The position numbers and the translations under genes are program-made. Below, one piece after another: positions 25,041-34,139 of a stretch of 64,000 bases of DNA. Below the pieces are notes generated by a model. That model did not search any database and had not been told where the DNA came from. It saw nothing but the letters and a program-made list of their open reading frames with translations. How positions within the stretch are numbered: the first letter of the stretch is position 1; each line of letters starts with the position of its first letter. Origin of the DNA: Domibacillus sp. PGB-M46 (GTDB lineage: Bacteria; Bacillota; Bacilli; Bacillales; Domibacillaceae); contig NZ_JAKGCR010000006.1 of assembly GCF_022668875.1 (NCBI RefSeq), positions 1 through 64,000 of the forward strand. Direction: 5' to 3'.

Positions 25041-25073
25041 AAAAAGCGCTCTGGCATTGCCGGAGCGTTTTTC
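25041..25073 (+). terminator. Rho-independent terminator after yqhY
   Basis: AAAAAGCGCTCTGG pairs with CCGGAGCGTTTTT (one G-U, one bulge) around CATTG, ending in T5. Confidence 0.82.
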
Positions 25074-25139
25074 GTATGTTTTCCACGGCGCTTTTTTATG
25101 CTATGATCAAAAAGGCATTAAACAAAAAGGAGCAATCGA

Positions 25140-25532
25140 ATGAACAGACGTACGGCACGGGAAAAGGGCATCCAGGCTCTTTATCAAATGGATTTAAGTG
25201 GAGCGGAGTCAGCGGAAGCAGTTGCAAACGTATTAGAGGACAGCGACAGCGACAGCAGTTACTTGCGTGAAATCGTCACGGGAGTGGAACAGCACCGTGA
25301 GGAAATCGATACAATTATTAAAAATAATCTGGAAAAGTGGTCGTTTGACCGCCTTGCAAAAGTGGACCGGAATATTTTACGCCTCGCTGTATATGAAATG
25401 CAATATTCAGACGATGTTCCAGCAAAAGTAGCCGTGAACGAGGCAATTGAGTTGGCGAAATATTTTAGTGATGAACGAGCCGGTAAATTTATTAATGGCG
25501 TTTTATCAAAAATTAATCAATCCATGGACTAA
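25140..25532 (+). CDS. nusB: Transcription antitermination factor NusB
   Basis: 130-residue all-helical RNA-binding protein ([67 protein letters not shown]). With NusE it binds boxA of rRNA leaders to promote antitermination. Full length. ATG 25140 follows AAAAGGAG. It is 14 nt from folD, consistent with cotranscription. Confidence 0.95.
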   Translation: MNRRTAREKGIQALYQMDLSGAESAEAVANVLEDSDSDSSYLREIVTGVEQHREEIDTIIKNNLEKWSFDRLAKVDRNILRLAVYEMQYSDDVPAKVAVNEAIELAKYFSDERAGKFINGVLSKINQSMD

Positions 25533-25546
25533 GTGAGGGATTTTCA

Positions 25547-26398
25547 ATGGCAGCTATTATTGACGGAAAAGCAATTGCAAAAGACATTCGTACAGAATTA
25601 AAAGAAGAAATCGATGCAATGAAAGCAGCAGGTACCACACCGGGACTCGCTGTTGTGATCGTCGGAGATGATCCGGCATCCCATACGTATGTAAACAGCA
25701 AGGAAAAAAGCAGCAAAGAAATTGGCATTTACTCGGAAGTACACCGTTTTCCAGCGGATTTCACGGAGGAAGCACTTTTAGAAAAAGTGGATGAATTAAA
25801 TCGCGACAAAAATATCCATGGCATTCTTGTACAGCTGCCGCTTCCTAAACATATTTCTGAGGATAAGGTCATTGACGCCATTTCACCTGAAAAAGACGTG
25901 GACGGCTTTCATCCTGTAAACGTTGGTAAAATGGTCATCGGTAAAGACTCGTTTTATTCATGTACACCATACGGAATTATGAAGATGCTCGAGAAAGAAC
26001 ATATTTCGCTTGAAGGCAAGCATGTAGTGGTCATTGGACGCAGCAATATTGTCGGCAAACCGGCTGCTCTTCTTTCCTTAATGAACAACGCAACCGTCAC
26101 AATCTGCCATTCCCGCACGAAAGATTTAGCGGCGATCACCCGTCAGGCTGATGTTGTAATCGCGGCTGTCGGCATCCCGAATTACGTGACAGCAGACCAC
26201 TTAAAACCAGGTGCTGTTGTGATTGATGTCGGCATTAACCGCAATGAAGAAGGCAAGCTGTGCGGCGATGTAGATTTTAACAGCGCGAAAGAGGTAGCGG
26301 GTGCGATTACTCCAGTGCCAGGCGGCGTGGGCCCGATGACAATTACAATGCTTCTTTACAATACAGTCAAATCAGCGAAAGCATTCGCTGCGAAATAA
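25547..26398 (+). CDS. folD: Methylenetetrahydrofolate dehydrogenase/cyclohydrolase FolD
   Basis: 283 residues. Bifunctional enzyme of one-carbon metabolism converting 5,10-methylene-THF to 10-formyl-THF with NADP. Signatures are the catalytic Tyr/Lys pair [38 protein letters not shown], the NADP loop [14 protein letters not shown] and [14 protein letters not shown]. Full length. ATG follows AGTGAGGGATTTTCA. Confidence 0.96.
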   Translation: MAAIIDGKAIAKDIRTELKEEIDAMKAAGTTPGLAVVIVGDDPASHTYVNSKEKSSKEIGIYSEVHRFPADFTEEALLEKVDELNRDKNIHGILVQLPLPKHISEDKVIDAISPEKDVDGFHPVNVGKMVIGKDSFYSCTPYGIMKMLEKEHISLEGKHVVVIGRSNIVGKPAALLSLMNNATVTICHSRTKDLAAITRQADVVIAAVGIPNYVTADHLKPGAVVIDVGINRNEEGKLCGDVDFNSAKEVAGAITPVPGGVGPMTITMLLYNTVKSAKAFAAK

Positions 26399-26416
26399 AT
26401 TCATAGCAGATGAATG

Positions 26417-26461
26417 AAACTGTCTTTTCGATCATGTTATAATCGGAAAGACAGTTTTTTT
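26417..26461 (+). terminator. Terminator hairpin after folD enclosing a possible -10 of xseA
   Basis: AAACTGTCTTTTCGAT pairs with ATCGGAAAGACAGTTT and is followed by T7. The loop contains TGTTATAAT (26434-26442), an extended -10-like element, so a promoter for xseA may overlap the terminator. Confidence 0.75.
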
Positions 26462-26486
26462 AATGGACAGAAAAAGGTGATCGGAA

Positions 26487-27842
26487 ATGGAGCCAGGACG
26501 GCATTTAACTGTTAAAGCATTAACCAAATACATAAAGCGAAAATTTGATGCGGATCCGCATTTGAAAAATGTGTCTGTAAAAGGCGAGCTTTCAAACGTA
26601 AAGCACCACTCCAGCGGGCATTTATACTTTACATTAAAGGACGACAGTGCGCGTATCATGGCGGTTATGTTTGCCGCATCTGCCCGGCATTTGGCGTTCC
26701 GGCCGGAAAACGGGATGGAAGTAATTTTAACAGGGGAAGCCACCGTTTATGAATCAAGCGGGCAGTACCAGCTGTATGTAAAAACGATGCAGCAGGAAGG
26801 CGCTGGAAATTTGTTTGCGGCTTTTGAGCAGTTGAAAAAAAAGCTTGAGCAGGAAGGGCTTTTTCGTCCGGAGGCAAAGCGTCGGGTTCCGGCGTACCCA
26901 TCCGTTATCGCCGTTGTGACATCTCCAACCGGTGCCGCGATTCGGGATATTTTAACGACCATTAACCGGCGCTATCCATCAGCGGAAGTGCTGGTTTATC
27001 CTGCGCTTGTTCAAGGAGAGCGTGCACCTGAGTCGATCGTCAGACAGCTTCAGAAAGTGAACCAGGATGGACGGGCGGACGTGGTGATTGCCGGGCGCGG
27101 CGGCGGCTCTATCGAAGAGCTTTGGGCATTTAATGAAGAAGCCGTTGCGCGGGCGATTCGCTCTTCAAAAGTTCCGGTTATTTCTGCTGTTGGCCATGAA
27201 ACCGACTTTACTATTGCCGATTTTGCAGCAGATCTGCGCGCACCAACGCCGACAGCCGCTGCGGAAATGGCGGTTCCCCATGTGGAGGAAGTATCGGAAC
27301 GGATCAAGGCAAAAGAAAGCCGTCTGATGCGGGCAGCTTCAGAAATGGTCCGCTCTTCACGGAATCGTCATCAAGCCGTAATGAACTCATACGTGATGCG
27401 CAATCCAGAAGCGCTTTACAGGCAGCAGTTTGAGCGGGCAGACCGGCTGCATGAGCAGCTTATCCGCAGCACCAATGCTTTAATTGACCGCAAGAAAACG
27501 ACAGTGCAGCATGCGTCGTTCCGCCTGTCGAGAACAGGACCCGGCCCGCGCATTTCATATGAGACACAGCAGCTTGGGAAATTGAAAAAAAGCTTATACC
27601 GGCTGACGCAGTCGGTTGTAAACGAAAAAAAGTCGACATTTGGGCGTCATATTGCCATGCTAGAAGCGCTTAGCCCGCTGAAAGTGATGGAAAGAGGGTA
27701 CAGCCTCGTATACAGTGAAGAGAAAGAATTAATCAAAACGGTTCAAGACGTACAACAAGGAGACCGAATCCATGTGCAGATGGCAGATGGCACCATTTAC
27801 GCACAGGTTGATTCAATTGGGAGGAACAAAGATGAAACGTGA
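26487..27842 (+). CDS. xseA: Exodeoxyribonuclease VII large subunit
   Basis: 451 residues. An N-terminal OB-fold (HLTVKALTKYIKRKFDADPHL, VKGELSNVKHHSSGHLYF) precedes the catalytic domain (VVTSPTGAAIRDILTTINRRYP, RGGGSIEELWAFNEE, SAVGHETDFTIADFAAD) and a long helical, coiled-coil region (about 270-390) that binds XseB. Degrades single-stranded DNA from both ends. The stop overlaps the xseB start by 11 nt. Confidence 0.95.
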   Translation: MEPGRHLTVKALTKYIKRKFDADPHLKNVSVKGELSNVKHHSSGHLYFTLKDDSARIMAVMFAASARHLAFRPENGMEVILTGEATVYESSGQYQLYVKTMQQEGAGNLFAAFEQLKKKLEQEGLFRPEAKRRVPAYPSVIAVVTSPTGAAIRDILTTINRRYPSAEVLVYPALVQGERAPESIVRQLQKVNQDGRADVVIAGRGGGSIEELWAFNEEAVARAIRSSKVPVISAVGHETDFTIADFAADLRAPTPTAAAEMAVPHVEEVSERIKAKESRLMRAASEMVRSSRNRHQAVMNSYVMRNPEALYRQQFERADRLHEQLIRSTNALIDRKKTTVQHASFRLSRTGPGPRISYETQQLGKLKKSLYRLTQSVVNEKKSTFGRHIAMLEALSPLKVMERGYSLVYSEEKELIKTVQDVQQGDRIHVQMADGTIYAQVDSIGRNKDET

Positions 27843-28062
27843 AGACATCAGTTTTGAAGAAGCAATGGAACAACTAGAAAAAATAACAGCCCGCCTTGAA
27901 GAAGGGGATGTCCCGCTTGAAGAAGCGCTTGAAGAGTATAAACGCGGAATGGAATTGTCTGCTTTGTGCCACAGCAAGCTGAAAAAAGCGGAAACAGAAC
28001 TGGCTAAGCTTGTAACCAATGACGGCGACCAGCCATTTTTGCTGGATGGTGAAGACGCATGA
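27832..28062 (+). CDS. xseB: Exodeoxyribonuclease VII small subunit
   Basis: 76 residues, helical hairpin with family motif SFEEAMEQLEKITARLEEGD and PLEEALEEYKRGMEL. Several copies bind one XseA. ATG 27832 follows GGGAGGAACAAAG; the longer upstream frame lies inside xseA. The end overlaps ispA by 4 nt. Confidence 0.94.
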   Translation: MKREDISFEEAMEQLEKITARLEEGDVPLEEALEEYKRGMELSALCHSKLKKAETELAKLVTNDGDQPFLLDGEDA

Positions 28063-28940
28063 CGAATATTAAAACATACATCGAAGAAAAGCTGCCGTTA
28101 TTTGAAGCGCATATGATGGAACGGATAGACGCGCTGCAGGCACCGGGTTCGCTTAAAGAAGCAATGATCTATTCACTCAAAGCGGGAGGCAAACGAATCC
28201 GTCCCATGCTCCTGTTTGCAGCGCTTGAAACGTACGGTAAAAAAGCGGACGCCGGCCTTGATGCAGCCTGTGCGCTAGAAATGATTCACACGTATTCGCT
28301 GATTCATGATGATCTGCCGGCAATGGATGATGATGATCTGCGGCGTGGAAAGCCGACCAATCATAAAGTATTTGGTGAAGCAACCGCTATTTTAGCGGGA
28401 GATGCTCTCCTAACGTACGCATTTGAAGTGATTGCACGTTCCGAGGCGTATTCGCCGGAGCAGGCGGTTGAGCTGATTCGAATGCTGTCATTTGCAGCAG
28501 GACCGGCCGGAATGGTCGGCGGGCAAGTGGCGGACATGGAAGGGGAACAAAAAAAGCTGTCTCTCGGAGAGCTTGAATATATTCACCATCATAAAACGGG
28601 CCGTCTGCTTGCTTTTAGCGTAATGGCCGGCGCGTTGATCGGCGGTGCGGACGAAATGGAAAAAGCGCTGCTGGAGACCTACGCCCGCCATATTGGCCTT
28701 GCTTTTCAAATCCGGGACGATATTTTGGATATTGAAGGCACTGAAGAAGAGATCGGCAAGCCCGTCGGCAGTGACGAGTCGAATGAAAAAAGCACGTATC
28801 CGTCCCTGCTGACAATGGCAGGAGCCAAAAAGAAATTAGAGGAAGAGCTGCAGGGGGCGCAATCTGCCCTTGCCTCATTAAAAAGACCAGCACCTCTTCT
28901 CGAAGCCTTTGCGGATTTGATTGCCAAACGCACGTCGTAA
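28059..28940 (+). CDS. ispA: Farnesyl diphosphate synthase (polyprenyl synthetase)
   Basis: 293 residues. Condenses isopentenyl and allylic diphosphates to C15. First Asp-rich motif IHDDLPAMDDDDLRRGKPT and second FQIRDDILDIEG coordinate magnesium; GGKRIRPML and the Gln of MVGGQVADME are also present. Position after xseB and before dxs is as in B. subtilis. It supplies precursor for undecaprenyl phosphate, heptaprenyl diphosphate and menaquinone. Confidence 0.95.
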   Translation: MTNIKTYIEEKLPLFEAHMMERIDALQAPGSLKEAMIYSLKAGGKRIRPMLLFAALETYGKKADAGLDAACALEMIHTYSLIHDDLPAMDDDDLRRGKPTNHKVFGEATAILAGDALLTYAFEVIARSEAYSPEQAVELIRMLSFAAGPAGMVGGQVADMEGEQKKLSLGELEYIHHHKTGRLLAFSVMAGALIGGADEMEKALLETYARHIGLAFQIRDDILDIEGTEEEIGKPVGSDESNEKSTYPSLLTMAGAKKKLEEELQGAQSALASLKRPAPLLEAFADLIAKRTS

Positions 28941-28951
28941 AATGCCGAAAA

Positions 28952-28980
28952 TTGTTAGCACTCTGAGCGTGTGCTATAAT
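28952..28980 (+). promoter_or_regulatory. Sigma-A promoter upstream of dxs
   Basis: TTGTTA (28952-28957), 17 bp, then TATAAT (28975-28980). Near-consensus housekeeping promoter between ispA and dxs. Confidence 0.75.
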
Positions 28981-29032
28981 AGCGGTACATTTTAACCAAA
29001 ACTGAAACAGTCAGGAAAGTGAGCTGATCCAC

Positions 29033-30928
29033 TTGGATCTATTATCCATTAAAGACCCATCTTTTGTGAAAAAAATGAATGTGCATGAAATGGAGCAGCT
29101 GAGTTCAGAAATCCGTAAATTTCTTATTGAAAAATTGTCGGTTACAGGCGGACACATCGGCCCGAACCTTGGAGTTGTTGAATTGACGATTGCCCTTCAT
29201 CACTGTTTTACAAGCCCGAAAGACAAATTTTTATTTGATGTTGGACATCAGTCCTATGTTCATAAAATCTTAACCGGCCGTGCCGACAAATTTGATACGC
29301 TGCGGCAATACAAGGGTCTATGCGGATTCCCGAAAACGATTGAAAGCGAGCATGACGTATGGGAAACCGGCCACAGTTCAACATCGCTGTCTGCGGCAAT
29401 GGGTATGGCAATTGCCCGTGATTTAAAAAAGTCAGGCGATCATATCGTACCTATTATTGGAGACGGCGCTCTAACAGGCGGGATGGCACTCGAAGCGCTG
29501 AACCATATTGGCCATGAAAAAACCAATATGATTGTTATTTTGAATGATAACGAAATGTCCATCGCGCCGAATGTTGGAGCGATGCATAATATGCTTGGCC
29601 GAATGAGAACTGGCGGCAAATACAATAAGCTTAAAGATGAATTGGAAGTGCTGCTCAAGCGAATTCCAGCTGTAGGCGGGAAAGTAGCCTCAACAGCGGA
29701 GCGCATGAAAGACAGCTTGAAATATATGTTTGTTCCGGGCATGTTTTTTGAAGAATTTGGATTTACTTATCTCGGCCCTATTGACGGCCACAATTTTGAT
29801 GATTTGATTAAAAGCCTGGAGCAGGCGAAGCGGACAGAAGGGCCAGTCCTTGTGCATGTGATCACAAAAAAAGGAAAGGGATACAAGCCGGCCGAAACGG
29901 ATACGGTTGGTTCCTGGCATGGCACCGGTCCTTATAAAATGGACACCGGCGATATGATTAAAGCAAGCGGTGAACCGCCTGCCTGGAGCGCGGTTGTCAG
30001 CGAGACAGTCCGGGAGCTTGCTCGTACAGACGAGCGTATTGTGGCGATTACACCAGCTATGCCGGTCGGGTCAAAACTGCTTGGTTTCGCAGGCGAATTT
30101 CCGGATCGGATGTTCGATGTTGGGATTGCCGAACAGCACGCGGCAACTGTAGCAGCCGGCCTTGCCACACAGGGCATGAAGCCGTTTCTCGCCATTTACT
30201 CAACATTTTTGCAGCGCGCCTATGATCAGGTCGTTCATGATATATGCCGGCCGAATTTAAATGTATTTATTGGCATTGACCGCGCCGGTCTCGTTGGAGC
30301 GGATGGAGAAACACATCAGGGAGTGTTTGATATTGCATTCCTCCGTCATGTGCCGAATATGGTGCTAATGATGCCAAAAGATGAAAATGAAGGACGCCAT
30401 ATGGTAAATACGGCCATTCAGTACGACGGTGGGCCTATTGCGATGCGCTTCCCGCGCGGCAACGGGCTTGGCGTGGAAATCGATCCAGAGCTTGGAGTTA
30501 TTCCAATCGGCTCGTGGGAAGTGATCAGGGAAGGCAGCGATGCAGCTATTTTAACGTTTGGGACAACCATTCCGATGGCGCTTGAAGCGGCAGAGGAGCT
30601 TCAAGCCCGCGGAATCAGCGTAAAAGTAGTGAATGCACGCTTTATCAAGCCGCTTGATCATAACATGCTGAATGTTCTTTTCGCGCAAAAGATGCCGGTT
30701 TTAACGATTGAAGAAGCAGTGCTTGAAGGCGGATTTGGCAGTGCTGTGCTTGAGTATGCACACGAGGCAGGCCATCACGGTGCGGTCATTGACCGAATGG
30801 GAATCCCGGATCAATTTATAGAACACGGCAGTGTGGGTAAGCTGCTTGAAGAAATCGATTTAACGAAAGAAGAAGCGGTTCGCCGGGTAGCTGCTTTTGT
30901 TCGGGAAAAGCAAGAGGAACGTGCATAA
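29033..30928 (+). CDS. dxs: 1-deoxy-D-xylulose-5-phosphate synthase
   Basis: 631-residue thiamine diphosphate enzyme that starts the methylerythritol phosphate pathway from pyruvate and glyceraldehyde 3-phosphate. The N-terminal domain has [18 protein letters not shown] and the cofactor motif [18 protein letters not shown]...NDNEMS; the middle domain has [18 protein letters not shown] and [15 protein letters not shown]; the C-terminal transketolase domain closes the protein. The start is TTG 29033 after a modest GTGAGC site. It precedes tlyA by 2 nt, so the two are probably cotranscribed from the 28952-28980 promoter. Confidence 0.96.
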   Translation: MDLLSIKDPSFVKKMNVHEMEQLSSEIRKFLIEKLSVTGGHIGPNLGVVELTIALHHCFTSPKDKFLFDVGHQSYVHKILTGRADKFDTLRQYKGLCGFPKTIESEHDVWETGHSSTSLSAAMGMAIARDLKKSGDHIVPIIGDGALTGGMALEALNHIGHEKTNMIVILNDNEMSIAPNVGAMHNMLGRMRTGGKYNKLKDELEVLLKRIPAVGGKVASTAERMKDSLKYMFVPGMFFEEFGFTYLGPIDGHNFDDLIKSLEQAKRTEGPVLVHVITKKGKGYKPAETDTVGSWHGTGPYKMDTGDMIKASGEPPAWSAVVSETVRELARTDERIVAITPAMPVGSKLLGFAGEFPDRMFDVGIAEQHAATVAAGLATQGMKPFLAIYSTFLQRAYDQVVHDICRPNLNVFIGIDRAGLVGADGETHQGVFDIAFLRHVPNMVLMMPKDENEGRHMVNTAIQYDGGPIAMRFPRGNGLGVEIDPELGVIPIGSWEVIREGSDAAILTFGTTIPMALEAAEELQARGISVKVVNARFIKPLDHNMLNVLFAQKMPVLTIEEAVLEGGFGSAVLEYAHEAGHHGAVIDRMGIPDQFIEHGSVGKLLEEIDLTKEEAVRRVAAFVREKQEERA

Positions 30929-30930
30929 AC

Positions 30931-31758
30931 ATGGCAAAAAAAGAACGTATTGATGTATTGCTTGTAGAAAAAGGATTAATTGAAACTCGAGAAAAAGCAA
31001 AACGCGCTGTTATGGCGGGGATTGTTTATTCTAATGAGGAGCGGATCGATAAACCTGGTGAAAAAATTCCTGTCGATGCTCCGCTTGAAATAAAAGGAAA
31101 AACGATGCCTTATGTAAGCCGGGGCGGCTTAAAACTTGAAAAAGCACTGCAGGTGTTTGATTTGACCGTTCAAGACAAAACGTTAATTGATATTGGTGCT
31201 TCAACGGGCGGCTTTACCGACTGCGCGCTTCAAAACGGCGCAAAAATGTCTTACGCACTCGATGTAGGGTACAATCAATTAGCGTGGAAGCTTCGGCAGG
31301 ATGAGCGTGTAGTCGTCATGGAACGAACAAATTTCCGCTATGTAACACCGGCAGATTTGGAGAGGGGCATGCCAGATTTTGCCGTTATTGATGTATCATT
31401 CATCTCGCTGGCCCTCATTTTACCTGTTTTAAAAACATTGCTTGTGCCGGGTGCTGATGTAATGGCCCTTGTAAAGCCCCAGTTTGAAGCAGGGCGTGAA
31501 GAAGTAGGCAAAAAAGGGATTGTTCGTGATCGCAAAGTGCATCAAGCGGTTATTGAAAAAATCGTACAGCTGGCTTCTTCACTGGGATACGATATCATCA
31601 ACCTATCCCATTCACCAATTACAGGCGGCGACGGAAATATCGAATTTCTACTGCATATACGCTGGACAGGTGAAGAGAAAAGCGGAAATATCAAGCTGCC
31701 TATTACACCTGAACAAGCTGTTAAAGCTGCACATGAGGAATTTAACCAAAAAAGCTAA
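30931..31758 (+). CDS. tlyA: TlyA family rRNA 2'-O-methyltransferase (YqxC)
   Basis: 275 residues. An N-terminal S4 RNA-binding domain (about 5-65, ERIDVLLVEKGLIETREKAK) is joined to an FtsJ-like methyltransferase with the SAM-binding loop LIDIGASTGGFTDCAL, AVIDVSFISL and ALVKPQFEAGR. TlyA in other bacteria methylates 16S and 23S rRNA cytidines; the B. subtilis homologue is YqxC. ATG is two bases after the dxs stop. A long-loop terminator follows. Confidence 0.9.
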   Translation: MAKKERIDVLLVEKGLIETREKAKRAVMAGIVYSNEERIDKPGEKIPVDAPLEIKGKTMPYVSRGGLKLEKALQVFDLTVQDKTLIDIGASTGGFTDCALQNGAKMSYALDVGYNQLAWKLRQDERVVVMERTNFRYVTPADLERGMPDFAVIDVSFISLALILPVLKTLLVPGADVMALVKPQFEAGREEVGKKGIVRDRKVHQAVIEKIVQLASSLGYDIINLSHSPITGGDGNIEFLLHIRWTGEEKSGNIKLPITPEQAVKAAHEEFNQKS

Positions 31759-31771
31759 CAGATTCAGCTCC

Positions 31772-31820
31772 AAAAAAGCGGCCGATTCCGTAAGTGTAAA
31801 TGGAAACGTGCCGCTTTTTC
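31772..31820 (+). terminator. Rho-independent terminator after tlyA
   Basis: AAAAAAGCGGC pairs with GCCGCTTTTT; inner TTCC/GGAA pairs extend the stem over a long loop. Confidence 0.75.
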
Positions 31821-31847
31821 TATACTTTTTAAATGAGATACAGTATG

Positions 31848-31879
31848 ATAATGTATAAGAAAGTATAATTATACATTAT
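31848..31879 (+). promoter_or_regulatory. Inverted repeat over the argR promoter, possible operator
   Basis: ATAATGTATA (31848-31857) and TATACATTAT (31870-31879) are perfect 10-bp arms. They enclose TATAAT at 31864-31869, a likely -10, and the inner palindrome GTATAATTATAC. The site lies 13-44 bp upstream of the argR start. AT-rich inverted repeats of about 18 bp are typical ARG boxes, but the match to the consensus is loose. Autoregulation by ArgR is inference. Confidence 0.5.
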
Positions 31880-31891
31880 GAGGTGAACGAT

Positions 31892-32341
31892 ATGAATAAG
31901 GGACAACGACATATAAAAATTAGAGAAATGATTGCCAATAATGAAATCGAAACGCAGGACGAGCTTGTCGATTTGCTGCGTGAATCAGGATATAATGTAA
32001 CACAGGCAACGGTATCGCGCGATATTAAAGAGCTTCACCTTGTTAAAGTACCTTTAATGGATGGGCGTTATAAGTACAGCCTGCCTGCGGACCAGCGTTT
32101 TAATCCGCTGCAAAAACTAAAACGAACGCTTGTGGACAGCTTTGTCAGCATTGACTCAGCCGGTCATTTTGTCGTTATGAAAACCCTGCCAGGCAATGCG
32201 CAGGCTGTCGGGGCGCTTGTTGACAATCTGGACTGGGAAGAAATTATGGGAACGATATGCGGCGATGATACATGCCTGCTTATTTGCCGTGCGCCAGAGC
32301 ATACAGAGGTTGTCTCGGCTCGCTTTTTAGAAATGCTTTAA
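31892..32341 (+). CDS. argR: Arginine repressor ArgR/AhrC
   Basis: 149 residues, identical in length to B. subtilis AhrC. A winged-helix DNA-binding domain ([37 protein letters not shown]) joins an oligomerisation and arginine-binding domain ending [14 protein letters not shown], with the conserved GDDT motif. Represses arginine synthesis and activates catabolism when arginine is bound. ATG 31892 follows GAGGTGAACGAT; the earlier GTG is inside the ribosome site. recN follows 17 nt later. Confidence 0.95.
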   Translation: MNKGQRHIKIREMIANNEIETQDELVDLLRESGYNVTQATVSRDIKELHLVKVPLMDGRYKYSLPADQRFNPLQKLKRTLVDSFVSIDSAGHFVVMKTLPGNAQAVGALVDNLDWEEIMGTICGDDTCLLICRAPEHTEVVSARFLEML

Positions 32342-32358
32342 TAAGGATGTGACCGATT

Positions 32359-34050
32359 GTGCTTCAGGAATTATCCATTCGCCATTTCGCCATCATTGAT
32401 TCCCTGGCGCTCTCATTTGAAAGGGGGCTCACTGTATTAACTGGTGAAACAGGAGCAGGGAAATCGATTATAATTGACGCCCTTCAGCTTTTAACAGGCG
32501 GAAGAGGTTCAGGCGAATTTGTTCGTCATGGAGAAAAAAAGGCGGAAATCGAAGGGATGTTCACGATTCATAGTGAGCATCCATGTGCCCACGTCTGCCG
32601 GGAGTTCGGCATCGATGTGGATGAAGAGACCATCATTTTACGTCGGGAAATTTCCGCGGCGGGTAAAAGCGTCTGCCGGGTCAATGGAAAAATGGTGACG
32701 CTGTCTATTCTCCGGGAAATAGGCGCCCGCCTGATGGATATTCATGGACAACACGAGCATCAGGAACTAATGAATGCGGGAAGCCATATTCGGCTGCTGG
32801 ACGATTTTGGCGGTTCAGCTGTTTTAGGCGCGCGCGCGCAGTACGGGGAAGTATATGAGCGCTATGCGCATTTACAAGCTGAGATTCGCCGTTTAAGTGA
32901 AAACGACCAGCATCTGGCACACCGGCTCGATTTAATTCAGTTTCAGCTCAATGAAATTGAAAAAGCAGCGCTGGTACCTGGTGAAGAAGAAAAGCTGGAA
33001 GCGGAACGCCAGCAGCTGGCGAACTTTGAAAAATTATACGGAGCGCTGTCTGAAGCATACAATGCCTTGTCCGGTGAAGGCAGAGCATTGGATTGGCTCG
33101 GAGTGGGAGTGAATGGGCTTGAATCCGCTGCCGAGATTCATGAAGAATACAAAGCTCTTCACGAATCTGCGGCAAACAGCTTTTATGTACTTGAAGATAC
33201 CGTGCGGGATGTGAGTTCACTGCTTGATACACTTGAGTTTAATCCAGAGCGACTAAATGAAATTCAAAGCCGCTTAAATGAAATCAGCCAGCTCAAGCGT
33301 AAATATGGATCCACTATTGGTGAAATTTTACAATACGGAGAATCCATTGCCGGAGAAATTGATCAGCTGACTCACCGTGATACGCATGTAAACCGCCTTC
33401 AAAAAGAATTGGCCGAAGTGGAAGTTCTTGTACAGAAAGAAGGGGAAAAGCTCTCCTCTCTTCGCCGCGAAGCAGCCATGAAGCTTGAAGAAGCGATTCA
33501 CAGAGAACTAAAAGAACTTTATATGGAAAAAACCGTTTTTAAGGTACATGTACTGAATGAATCCGGGCAATTTAAAAGAGACGGAATGGATCAGGTTGAA
33601 TTTTACATGACCACCAATCCGGGAGAACCGTTAAAGCCGCTTGTGAAAATTGCTTCTGGCGGGGAAATGTCCCGGGTGATGCTGGCAATGAAAACGATTT
33701 TTTCAAGACACCAGGGCATTACCTCCATCATTTTTGATGAGGTCGATACAGGTGTAAGCGGGCGGGTTGCCCAGGCCATTGGCGAAAAAATTTATAAAAT
33801 TGCCATTCATTCGCAGGTGATGTGTATTTCGCATTTACCGCAAGTAGCAGCGATGGCTGATACACACTTATATATTCAAAAGAATCTGGAAGGAGAACGG
33901 ACAAGCACGTCTGTAACACCTCTGGATGAAGAAGAAAAAGCAGCAGAAATCGGCCGCATGATTTCTGGTGTAGAAATGACCGACTTAACGAAAAAACATG
34001 CGAAAGAGCTGCTGGCTCTATCTGCAAAATTAAAGCAATCGGCTGTTTGA
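32359..34050 (+). CDS. recN: DNA repair protein RecN
   Basis: 563 residues; SMC-like ATPase that tethers DNA ends during double-strand break repair. Walker A GETGAGKSIIIDAL, the long helical arms about 155-390 with heptad-like stretches, the ABC signature KIASGGEMSRVMLAMK, Walker B SIIFDEVDTGVSG and the H-loop VMCISHLPQVAAMAD are all visible. The start is GTG 32359 after AAGGATGTG. Conserved neighbourhood argR-recN-spoIVB. Confidence 0.95.
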   Translation: MLQELSIRHFAIIDSLALSFERGLTVLTGETGAGKSIIIDALQLLTGGRGSGEFVRHGEKKAEIEGMFTIHSEHPCAHVCREFGIDVDEETIILRREISAAGKSVCRVNGKMVTLSILREIGARLMDIHGQHEHQELMNAGSHIRLLDDFGGSAVLGARAQYGEVYERYAHLQAEIRRLSENDQHLAHRLDLIQFQLNEIEKAALVPGEEEKLEAERQQLANFEKLYGALSEAYNALSGEGRALDWLGVGVNGLESAAEIHEEYKALHESAANSFYVLEDTVRDVSSLLDTLEFNPERLNEIQSRLNEISQLKRKYGSTIGEILQYGESIAGEIDQLTHRDTHVNRLQKELAEVEVLVQKEGEKLSSLRREAAMKLEEAIHRELKELYMEKTVFKVHVLNESGQFKRDGMDQVEFYMTTNPGEPLKPLVKIASGGEMSRVMLAMKTIFSRHQGITSIIFDEVDTGVSGRVAQAIGEKIYKIAIHSQVMCISHLPQVAAMADTHLYIQKNLEGERTSTSVTPLDEEEKAAEIGRMISGVEMTDLTKKHAKELLALSAKLKQSAV

Positions 34051-34080
34051 AAAGCCATCCATCTAGCCCCCTAATTACCG

Positions 34081-34110
34081 TTATAAGAACACGCACCTCC
34101 GGACAAAGTA
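34081..34110 (+). promoter_or_regulatory. Sigma-F/G-like promoter of spoIVB
   Basis: TTATA (34081-34085), 15 bp, then GGACAAAGTA (34101-34110), which fits the sigma-F -10 pattern GGnnAnAnTR. In B. subtilis spoIVB is expressed in the forespore by sigma-F and sigma-G. Confidence 0.5.
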
Positions 34111-34139
34111 ACAACGCAGGATGAAAAGGAGGGAGCGGG

